Assembly (NCBI GenBank): GCA_022820925.1 | Contig: JAJEEO010000002.1 | Span: 62,001 to 126,000, forward strand | Reading direction: 5' to 3' | Source of the DNA: Acidimicrobiia bacterium | GTDB taxonomy: Bacteria; Actinomycetota; Acidimicrobiia; Acidimicrobiales; Poriferisodalaceae | DNA length: 64,000 nt | In this document: in pieces, positions 54,880-62,328 of the stretch | Layout: each line of letters begins with the position of its first letter | Position numbering within the stretch: the stretch's first letter is position 1 | The notes under the pieces: model-generated | The model's database searches: none | The model's input: the letters and a program-made list of their open reading frames with translations, nothing else | What the model was told of the DNA's origin: nothing | Translations under genes and position numbers: made by a program

Positions 54880-55275
54880 GTGAGTGAGATCCCGTCAGTG
54901 TTCCAGGATTTCAAGCGGGCGATGTTCCGCTGCGACGCCGGCGCGCTGGCCGCCACCGTCACCGACGACTTCGTGTGGGAACTGCACGCCGGGGCATCGT
55001 CAGATGAGCCTGCCGGGCGGGTGCTGCAGGGTCCCGAAGAGATGGCGGCGGAGTTCCGCCGACGCAAGCTCGAATGGTCCGATGTCCGCTACGACAATGT
55101 GGACGAGCGCATGGCCGGCGATGACCTCATCGTGCAGACGTTCGTGGTGTCGGGCACTGACTCGCGGGGCCACAAGTTCTGCTCCCACGCCGTGGACCTC
55201 TACCCGCTGCGAGACGGCCGGGTCGCAGCCAAACGCACCTACTGGAAGATCGACGGCCCCGGTCCCGCCCACTGA
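54880..55275 (+). CDS. SnoaL/NTF2-like protein
   Basis: 131 residues, a single SnoaL-like domain: FKRAMFRCDAGALAATVTDDF, GRVLQGPEEMAAEFRRRK and HAVDLYPLRDGRVAAKRTYW. The GTG has no clear ribosome-binding site but a -10-like hexamer is close upstream. Function unknown; ligand-binding or small-molecule isomerase. Single gene, divergent from RidA and convergent with the CoA-transferase gene. Confidence 0.85.
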   Translation: MSEIPSVFQDFKRAMFRCDAGALAATVTDDFVWELHAGASSDEPAGRVLQGPEEMAAEFRRRKLEWSDVRYDNVDERMAGDDLIVQTFVVSGTDSRGHKFCSHAVDLYPLRDGRVAAKRTYWKIDGPGPAH

Positions 55276-55377
55276 TCCGGGCGCCATCGCTGCGCGGCGC
55301 GGCCGGCACCCGGCAGCTCCCGGGGCCCGCTCCCCCACCGATCCTGCATCAGATCGGCCGGCCGAGGCCGTTGGGAA

Positions 55378-56679
55378 TTACTCCGGCGGTGGGCCGTCGG
55401 CGACAACGGACGCGGCGACGAGGCGGTCGACGCTGTCTGCATCGAGGCCGAGATCGGCCAACATCTCTCGGGTGTGCTCGCCGTACTGCGGGGATGCGCC
55501 CAGCACTGGGTTGCCGGCCTCGCTGAAGCGCAACGGCATCCCCGACGTCGTGTAGCGCCCGAACGCCGGGTGCTTGAGGTCGACCACGTAGTCGTTCGCC
55601 CTGATCTGATCGTCTTCCAATGCCTCGTAGGGCAGGTTGTACGGTCCGCAAGGGAACTCGACCTCCCGAAGCGCCTCCAGCCACTCGGCAGTCGTACGGG
55701 TCCGGAACAACCGCTCCGCCTCCGCCACGAATTCGTCGAACTCGTCAGTGTGCGGCGCACCCAGGTCCACTTCGGGCAGGCCAGTGACGTCGTGGAACTT
55801 CTGGCGCAGCGCCGGGCTCAGGCCCGCCACGCTGATCATGCCGTCGGCGGTCATGTAGGTCCGGAAGTAAATCCGGAAGGCGCCCGCGCCGGGAATGATC
55901 CGCTCCTCGTACATGCGCCGCTGATCCACGAAGCCCATGCCGGCGGAACGCGCCGCAGCGACATCCTGCTTCAGCTCGGCGAGCACGTCCTCGTCGCTCT
56001 CGAAGCCGCCGATCATCGGCGTGGCCAGCGACATTGCCGTGCCCAGCAGGGAGCTGTCGACGCGCTGGCCCTTGCCGGTCTGGTCACGGTGCCGCAGCGC
56101 AGCGACCACGCCCAGGGCCGAGATCATGCCGGTGCCGAAGTCGTTCACCGCCGGTCTCGTGCTCGTCGGCACACCCTGCTCGGCCCGGTTCATGATGAAG
56201 CCGGCGCCGCTGCGCGCCTGCACCAGCACGTCATAGCCGCCGAGGTGGGAATCGGCACCCTCGGGCCCGAACGCAGTGTGCGCGAGATACACGAGACGCG
56301 GGTTGACCTCGAGCGCGTGGTCGGCATCGATGCCGTAGCGCTCGAGATCGCCTTGCTTGAAGGCCACGAGCGCCACGTCGGCCCACCTGAAGAGCGAGTC
56401 GACGACCTCGGCTGCATCCCGATGGCTCAGGTCCAGCACCATCGCCCGCTTGCCGGGATTGATCAGCGCGTAGGCCTTCGCCTCCATCGGCGCCAGCGAG
56501 GCCAGCGATCGCATCGCATCACCGCCCGGCGGCTCGACCTTGACGACGTCGGCGCCCATCCCCGCCAGCAGGCGGCCGCAGTGCGGGATCGCGGCATTCT
56601 GGGCGAACTCCACCACCTTGATGCCGTCGAGAATGCCCGGCAAAGGTTCGCGGCCCGCCGGCTCGTCGGCAGTGCTCAT
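55378..56679 (-). CDS. Class III (CaiB/BaiF) CoA-transferase
   Basis: 433 residues, a single-module enzyme. The start GIKVVEFAQNAAIPHCGRLL and ADVVKVEPPGGDAMR are typical, and the catalytic Asp is in TRPAVNDFGTGMISALGV, 20 residues before the QTGKGQ motif, as expected. It transfers CoA between carboxylic acids. AAGGA is eight bases upstream of the ATG. It follows the sulfatase gene (56703) on the minus strand. Confidence 0.9.
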   Translation of the reverse strand: MSTADEPAGREPLPGILDGIKVVEFAQNAAIPHCGRLLAGMGADVVKVEPPGGDAMRSLASLAPMEAKAYALINPGKRAMVLDLSHRDAAEVVDSLFRWADVALVAFKQGDLERYGIDADHALEVNPRLVYLAHTAFGPEGADSHLGGYDVLVQARSGAGFIMNRAEQGVPTSTRPAVNDFGTGMISALGVVAALRHRDQTGKGQRVDSSLLGTAMSLATPMIGGFESDEDVLAELKQDVAAARSAGMGFVDQRRMYEERIIPGAGAFRIYFRTYMTADGMISVAGLSPALRQKFHDVTGLPEVDLGAPHTDEFDEFVAEAERLFRTRTTAEWLEALREVEFPCGPYNLPYEALEDDQIRANDYVVDLKHPAFGRYTTSGMPLRFSEAGNPVLGASPQYGEHTREMLADLGLDADSVDRLVAASVVADGPPPE

Positions 56680-56702
56680 CGGCGAGTCCTTCCCTGGGCT
56701 CA

Positions 56703-58088
56703 TCATGCGGCTGGAGGCACGTAGGGATCCTCGGCCCCCACCGGGATCAGCGGATGGGCGGCCACGCTGTCCCAGAACTCGGTGACCGCGGCCATCACCG
56801 GCCGTTGGACCCAGGTGTTGGACGGCAGGAACACGTCGTGGCGCTCCCGAGGATCGTCGTAGAGATTGAAAGCGCGCGGGATGCTGAGCTCGATCGGGGG
56901 ATCGCCCATGTACTCCTGCCAGATGAAGTGGAGCTTCCAGTTTCGCCACTTCACGGCGTGCAGCCGATCTGCCACGAAGCACAGCACCGACTCACGCCCG
57001 GAACTGTCCGACGCGCCCTCGAGCCATGGCATCAGGTCGATGCCGTCGATGGGCCGGTCATCGGGGATCTCGGCACCGGCCGCCCGCACCAGCGTGGTGA
57101 AGATGTCAGTGGCGTGCGCCAGCTCGTTGCTCGAGCGTCCTGCAGGAATCCGACCTGGCCAGCGGGCGATGAACGGCACCCGCAGGCTTCCCTCCATGGC
57201 GGTGAAGTACGAGCCTCCCCACGGGCCGGTCCAGCCCCGCCACGGCAGGACGTCCTCGGCGCCGTTGTCGCTCGTGAAGATCACCAGGGTGTCGCCAGCG
57301 ATGTCGAGCTCGTCGAGCACCCCGACGAGGCGGCCGACCCGGTCGTCGGTCTCGCGAAACGCATCGGCGAAATCTCCCAGGCCGGTGACGCCGGCGTAGG
57401 CGGGATGAGGCAGCGTCGGGAAGTGCGGGAACGCCAGCGGCAGGTACAGGAAGAACGGCTGCCCCTCTGAGACACAGCGACGCATGAAGTCCTCGCCGCG
57501 CCCGAACCCCTCGGCGTCGAACAGCGCTCGCTGGGCGACGTCGTAGTCGCCCACTGGTGCGCTCGGCTCGCCTCGGCGCCCTTCCAAGAGCTGCTCGGGA
57601 GGCACGACCGCGGGGTCGTAACCCGCCTCGGTGGACCACAGCGAGGAGTCGTGAGTCTCGGTCAGGCCCCACCACTCGTCGAAGCCCCGCTCGTGCGGCT
57701 GGCGTCCCGGACTGTCGCCCAGATGCCACTTCCCGTAGTGACCGCAGCGGTAGCCCTGCGAGGACAGCAGCTCCGCCAGGGTGATCTCCCAGCGGGTCAA
57801 GCCGCTGGGCTGGCCTGGCAACGGGATGCGGACGGTTCCGGAGCGGATCGGGAGCCGGCCCGTCATCACCGCCGAACGCGACGGCGTGCACTGCGCCTCC
57901 ATGTTCATGTTGGTGAGGCGCATGCCTTCGGCTGCCAGACGGTCGATGTTCGGCGTCGGCACACCCCGCACTTCGCCGCCGCCGTAGCAGCCCAGCTCGC
58001 CGTAGCCGAGATTGTCGACGAACACGAACAAGATGTTCGGACGGCCGGCGTCCGGACTGCCCGGCTCGGAGCCTGGTCGGTCAGCCAT
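56703..58088 (-). CDS. Type I sulfatase (arylsulfatase-like)
   Basis: 461 residues. The metal-binding start is ILFVFVDNLGYGELGCYGGG, the formylglycine motif is CTPSR with Cys67, and GHYGKWHLGDSP plus TSDNGAEDVLPWRG carry other ligands. No signal peptide is visible. Its ATG overlaps the ABC transporter ATPase stop by eight bases, so it is co-expressed with the importer: sulfate-ester cleavage after uptake is a fair inference. Differs from the 760-residue sulfatase at 46876 in lacking the C-terminal extension. Confidence 0.92.
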   Translation of the reverse strand: MADRPGSEPGSPDAGRPNILFVFVDNLGYGELGCYGGGEVRGVPTPNIDRLAAEGMRLTNMNMEAQCTPSRSAVMTGRLPIRSGTVRIPLPGQPSGLTRWEITLAELLSSQGYRCGHYGKWHLGDSPGRQPHERGFDEWWGLTETHDSSLWSTEAGYDPAVVPPEQLLEGRRGEPSAPVGDYDVAQRALFDAEGFGRGEDFMRRCVSEGQPFFLYLPLAFPHFPTLPHPAYAGVTGLGDFADAFRETDDRVGRLVGVLDELDIAGDTLVIFTSDNGAEDVLPWRGWTGPWGGSYFTAMEGSLRVPFIARWPGRIPAGRSSNELAHATDIFTTLVRAAGAEIPDDRPIDGIDLMPWLEGASDSSGRESVLCFVADRLHAVKWRNWKLHFIWQEYMGDPPIELSIPRAFNLYDDPRERHDVFLPSNTWVQRPVMAAVTEFWDSVAAHPLIPVGAEDPYVPPAA

Positions 58089-59157
58089 CAGCCGCTGGTG
58101 GCGAGGCCTGGGCCGTCGAGGTGCCCGCTGCGAGTTCGCTCACCGGCAGGCCGCCGAGCATCGGCCCGCTGGTGTGCAGGTGGCACCACACCGTCCCGCC
58201 TGCGGCAGTGGGAACCGGTTCGGGGAACGACTCCCGGCACACGTCCATCACATGGGGGCACCGCTCGGCAAACGGGCAGCTGTCGGTCGGGGCTCGACCG
58301 CTGGCCCCCGCCACGCCCTGGGCCAGCTCGCGCCGGCGCTGTGACTTGACGTGCTGCACCGCCGGGTCGGGATCGGGAATCGACGCCAGCAGGAGCTCGG
58401 TGTAGGGATGCGCCGGGCGTTCACAGATGTCGTCAGAATCTCCGAGCTCGACGATGCGGCTGTGGTACATGACCGCGATGCGGTGACAGGTATGACGCAC
58501 CACGGCCAGGTCGTGGGCAATCAGCAGGTAGGCCGCACCGGTCTCGCGCTGGAGGCGTTCGAGCAGGTTGATGACCTGGCTCTGGGTGGAGACATCCAAC
58601 GCCGAGACGGGCTCGTCGAGCACCAGCAGATCGGGCTCGGTTGCTAACGCTCGTGCCACAGCGATGCGCTGCCGCTGGCCACCCGAGAACTCATGGGGGT
58701 ACCGATCGAGGTGATGACGCTGCAGCCCGACCTGTTCGAGCAGCTCGCCGGCCCGCTCTCGCGCCGTTCCCGAGTCCATGCCGAAGTGGATGCGCAAGGG
58801 CTCGGCGATGATGGCGCCGACCACCATCGAGGGGTTCAACGAGCCGACCGGGTCCTGGAACACCACCTGCACGGTCTTGCGGTACTCGGTGGGCACCTGG
58901 CGACCGAACCCGGTGACGTCGAAGTCGCCGAGCCGTATCGATCCGCTCTCAGGTCGCAGGAAGCGCAGCACGGCACGGCCGAGCGTGGTCTTGCCCGACC
59001 CCGACTCCCCGACGAGCCCCAGCGTGTCGCCGGCGTCGATCTGCAACGACACATGCTGCACCGCCCGGACGTCGGGCAGCTTCTGCCACGGCAGCGCTCC
59101 TCTCCCGCCAGGGAAGACGATCGTCACGTCGTCTATGTGGAGCAGCGGCTCGCTCAC
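58081..59157 (-). CDS. ABC transporter ATPase (OppF/DppF type)
   Basis: 358 residues. The Walker A motif is GLVGESGSGKTTLGRAV, the Q-loop is VFQDPVGSLNP, the signature FSGGQRQRIAVARAL and Walker B LLVLDEPVSALD; HPYTELLLASIP and a C-terminal Cys-rich CPFAERCPHVMDVC are the OppD/F tail, which can bind an iron-sulfur cluster. The GTG start overlaps the stop of the permease-ATPase fusion (GTGA). Confidence 0.93.
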   Translation of the reverse strand: MSEPLLHIDDVTIVFPGGRGALPWQKLPDVRAVQHVSLQIDAGDTLGLVGESGSGKTTLGRAVLRFLRPESGSIRLGDFDVTGFGRQVPTEYRKTVQVVFQDPVGSLNPSMVVGAIIAEPLRIHFGMDSGTARERAGELLEQVGLQRHHLDRYPHEFSGGQRQRIAVARALATEPDLLVLDEPVSALDVSTQSQVINLLERLQRETGAAYLLIAHDLAVVRHTCHRIAVMYHSRIVELGDSDDICERPAHPYTELLLASIPDPDPAVQHVKSQRRRELAQGVAGASGRAPTDSCPFAERCPHVMDVCRESFPEPVPTAAGGTVWCHLHTSGPMLGGLPVSELAAGTSTAQASPPAADG

Positions 59158-61250
59158 GCCGGCCCTCCTTCGCCGGGCGGGAGGCCGGGCATCACACCGC
59201 CGGACCCGGGCTCGTCGGACGGCTGTTCCCACCCTGCGATGGCCACCACAGATGCGTGCTGCACGCCCCGCAACTCGAGCTCGTGGCTGCGTTCGCAGCG
59301 GGTGAGCGAGGCGCCCAATTGCCGCAGCTCCACCGGGCCGCGTCGGCATTCGATTGCCTCATAGGGACAGCGGTCCGCGAAGTGGCACCGGTCGGGCCAC
59401 TCCCACGGCGGCGGCACGACGCCAGGAATCGTGGGCAGATCGCCCGAGCGCGGCTCATTTCGCGGGATTGCCGCAATAAGGCCTTCTGTGTAGGGGTGGC
59501 GCGGCGTGGCAAACACGTCGGTCAAACGGCCTGTCTCCACGATCTCGCCCGCATACATGACTGCCACCCGGTCGGCGAGATCAGCCACGACCCCCAGGTC
59601 GTGGGTGATCAGCAGCACCGACACGCCACGCGAGCGAGCCAGGTCGCCCACCAGATCGAGCATCTGGCCCTGCACGGTCACGTCGAGCGCCGTCGTGGGC
59701 TCGTCGGCGATCAGCAGCTTCGGCTCGCAGGAGAGCGCCATGGCGATCATGACCCGCTGCGCCATGCCGCCGGAGAACTGGTGGGGGAATGCGTCGATGC
59801 GCTTGTGCGGGTCGGGTATCCCGACCTCGGCGAAGAGCTCAATCGCCCGCTCACGGGCTTCGCGCTTGGACATGCCCAGGTGGACGCGCAGCGGTTCCGC
59901 CACCTGGCGGCCCACGGTGTACGCAGGGTTCAGCGCCGCCGAAGGCTCTTGGAAGATGATGCCGATCTCGCGTCCGCGAATCCATCGCAGCTCGTTGAAG
60001 TCCATGCCCACCAGTTCGCGGCCGTCCAACACGATCGATTCGGCGCTGGCCTGGCCCGGGTCGGGCACGAGTCCCATCAGCGACAGCCCGGTAATGGTCT
60101 TGCCGGAGCCCGATTCGCCGACGAGCGCCATCACTTCGCCTCGGCCGATGTCGAGATTGACGTCTCGGACGACGGTCATGTCGGTGCCTTCGCCGGGCTT
60201 GGGGAAGACGATGTCGAGCCCTCGCAGGCTCAGCAGGGGGTCGTCGCTGCCGGACGGCCAGGGAGGCGCCGCTGCCGCGCTGCGCTCTTTGGGCACGACG
60301 TCGCCGACGCCGACGCGCCCGCCGCGGGCCTCGCGGGCGAACGCATCGCGCAACCCGTCGCCGAAGACGTTGAATGCCACCACGGTGAGGAAGATGGCAA
60401 TTCCCGGCGGGATGGCCGGCCAGATCGTGCGATCGATGCTGAGCTCGGCATCGCGCAGCATCCGGCCCCAGCTCGCCTGGCTGGCATCGGCGCCGATGCC
60501 CAGGAAGCTGAGTGCCGCCTCGGCCAGCACCGCCTGGGCGAACAGCAGCGTGGTCTGCACGATCAGCGGGGGCGCGACATTGGGCAGGATGTGCCGCCAC
60601 ATGACACGCCGGTCCGACGCGCCCGCAGCCCGGGCGCCGTCCACGTAGAACTCCTCGCGGGCCGCGAACACCTCCGCCCGCACCAAGCGGGTGATGATCA
60701 TCGAGAACACCAAGCCGATCGCCAGCATGGCGTTGGTGAGCCCCGTGCCGAGGCCGGTGATGATGGCCATCGCCATCACGACGGCAGGCACGGCCACGAC
60801 GATCTCGACGAACCGCATCGCGATCCGGTCGGCCCAGCCGCGGAAGTAGCCGATGGCCAGCCCGAACGGCACGCCGATGACAAGCGCCACCAGCACGGCC
60901 TCGGCCCCTGCGATCAGGGCGTACCGCGCCCCGAAGAAGATGCGCGTCAAGATGTCCCGCCCGACGTGGTCTGTGCCGAGCACGTAGCCCGCCTCGCCCG
61001 GGCTGAACAGGATGTCCTGGAATCGGGTGGCGAATGTCTCGTCATGCGAGGTGAGCAGAGGGGCGAAGATCGCCGCTATCACCACAAGGACCAGGTAGAC
61101 CGCTCCCGCCATCGCCACCTTGTTTCGCCGCAGGCGCGCCCAGAAGCGGCTCCGGGTGGCTCCCGCGGCTGACTCCTGGGGCATGGGCGCGGGGCTCGCG
61201 AGCTCGCCTGCGTCGGCGGAACCGCCCAGTCCGGCGAGTGCGTCGCTCAC
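59154..61250 (-). CDS. Peptide/nickel-type ABC permease-ATPase fusion (DppC+DppD)
   Basis: 698 residues. Residues ~40-310 form a DppC-type permease with about six membrane helices and the EAA-like loop GARAAGASDRRVMWRHILPN. Residues ~335-690 form a DppD ATPase with Walker A ALVGESGSGKTITGLS, signature HQFSGGMAQRVMIAMAL, Walker B LLIADEPTTALD, and the Cys-rich tail CHFADRCPYEAIEC. Usually these are two genes; the linked form is known in actinobacteria and related groups. The GTG start overlaps the DppB-type gene (GTGA). Confidence 0.92.
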   Translation of the reverse strand: MSDALAGLGGSADAGELASPAPMPQESAAGATRSRFWARLRRNKVAMAGAVYLVLVVIAAIFAPLLTSHDETFATRFQDILFSPGEAGYVLGTDHVGRDILTRIFFGARYALIAGAEAVLVALVIGVPFGLAIGYFRGWADRIAMRFVEIVVAVPAVVMAMAIITGLGTGLTNAMLAIGLVFSMIITRLVRAEVFAAREEFYVDGARAAGASDRRVMWRHILPNVAPPLIVQTTLLFAQAVLAEAALSFLGIGADASQASWGRMLRDAELSIDRTIWPAIPPGIAIFLTVVAFNVFGDGLRDAFAREARGGRVGVGDVVPKERSAAAAPPWPSGSDDPLLSLRGLDIVFPKPGEGTDMTVVRDVNLDIGRGEVMALVGESGSGKTITGLSLMGLVPDPGQASAESIVLDGRELVGMDFNELRWIRGREIGIIFQEPSAALNPAYTVGRQVAEPLRVHLGMSKREARERAIELFAEVGIPDPHKRIDAFPHQFSGGMAQRVMIAMALSCEPKLLIADEPTTALDVTVQGQMLDLVGDLARSRGVSVLLITHDLGVVADLADRVAVMYAGEIVETGRLTDVFATPRHPYTEGLIAAIPRNEPRSGDLPTIPGVVPPPWEWPDRCHFADRCPYEAIECRRGPVELRQLGASLTRCERSHELELRGVQHASVVAIAGWEQPSDEPGSGGVMPGLPPGEGGPA

Positions 61251-62191
61251 TCCGGCCTCACCTTCGGGTTCAGCCAGGCGTAGCTGAGATCCAGCACGAT
61301 GTTGACGACTACCACCACCGCGGCAGTGACCATTACGAATCCGAGCAGGGCCGGCATGTTCTGGCGCAGGATGGCGTCGACCCCGAAGCGGCCGAGCCCC
61401 GGCACGTTGAACACGAATTCGACGAAGATCGACCCACCGATCAACGCCGAGGTCTGGAAGCCCGCCAGCGTCACTACCGGGATCGCTGCGTTGCGAATGG
61501 CGTGACGCGACACCACGCGGCGCACCGGCAGCCCCTTGGCCAGCGCCGTGCGCACGTAGTCACGCTGGAGCACCCCGATCATCGACGAGCGCGCCTGCCG
61601 GGCGATGGCCGCCGATGCCGAGATCCCCAGCGCCACACACGGCAAGATCAGGGCTTCGACCCAGGTGGCGAGCGAGTCGGGCCGGGTCGTGGGCCATATG
61701 GCTGGCAGCCACTGCAGCTTGACGCCGACGTAGTAGGCGAGCACCAGGCCGATCCAGAAGTTGGGCACCGCCAGACCCAGCGACGAAGCGACCGTGATCG
61801 TGCGATCGGGCCATCTTCCGGCTTTGAGCGCCGCCAGCACGCCGAAGGCGCTGCCGATGGCCAGGGCCACGATCAGCGACCCGAACACCATCGACAGCGT
61901 GACCGGGATGCGGTCACGCAACTCGGTGGTGATCTCCTCGCCGTTGAACCAGTTGGTGCCGAGATCCCCGACGACTGCGCTGTTCAGCCAGTCCCAGTAC
62001 TGCACCACTAGCGGGCGATCGATGCCCAGCTCAGCGCGCTTCTCAGCCAGCGACTCCAGATCGGCGTCGTCGCCCATGATGGTGGCCGCCGGGTCGACCG
62101 GGTTGAGCTGGGCCAGGAAGAACACCAGCGTGGCCACCATGAGCATCAGCGGGATCGCCGCGAGCACTCGACTGACCAGCAGTCGAAGCAC
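61247..62191 (-). CDS. Peptide/nickel-type ABC permease (DppB)
   Basis: 314 residues with an N-terminal anchor (MLRLLVSRVLAAIPLMLMVA), a periplasmic loop and about six membrane helices. The cytoplasmic EAA-like loop is YVRTALAKGLPVRRVVSRHAIRNAA. It should pair with the DppC half of the following fusion. The GTG start has no strong ribosome-binding site; two hairpins lie between it and the binding-protein gene. Confidence 0.92.
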   Translation of the reverse strand: MLRLLVSRVLAAIPLMLMVATLVFFLAQLNPVDPAATIMGDDADLESLAEKRAELGIDRPLVVQYWDWLNSAVVGDLGTNWFNGEEITTELRDRIPVTLSMVFGSLIVALAIGSAFGVLAALKAGRWPDRTITVASSLGLAVPNFWIGLVLAYYVGVKLQWLPAIWPTTRPDSLATWVEALILPCVALGISASAAIARQARSSMIGVLQRDYVRTALAKGLPVRRVVSRHAIRNAAIPVVTLAGFQTSALIGGSIFVEFVFNVPGLGRFGVDAILRQNMPALLGFVMVTAAVVVVVNIVLDLSYAWLNPKVRPE

Positions 62192-62219
62192 CTAGCACCC
62201 CCTGTCTTGCATCGGCACT

Positions 62220-62254
62220 CGTGGCGGCCGGGCCGCTGTGACCCGGCCGCCACG
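62220..62254. terminator. Strong 13-bp perfect hairpin between binding protein and permease genes
   Basis: CGTGGCGGCCGGG and CCCGGCCGCCACG arms flank a 9-base loop, a GC-only perfect stem in the 137-base gap after the substrate-binding-protein gene. It would attenuate transcription or protect the 3' end of the upstream mRNA. No T-run. Confidence 0.6.
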
Positions 62255-62276
62255 TCGGTGTGCCGTCTGCGATGGG

Positions 62277-62305
62277 CCGTCAAGTCCGCGAAAGCTACTT
62301 GACGG
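62277..62305. terminator. Second hairpin after the substrate-binding-protein gene
   Basis: CCGTCAAGT and ACTTGACGG arms around an 11-base loop, starting 24 bases after the stop at 62329 in the direction of transcription. It and the next hairpin (62220-62254) are stacked in the same gap. Confidence 0.5.
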
Positions 62306-62328
62306 GCCAAGTTCGTGAAGTCCGGTCC

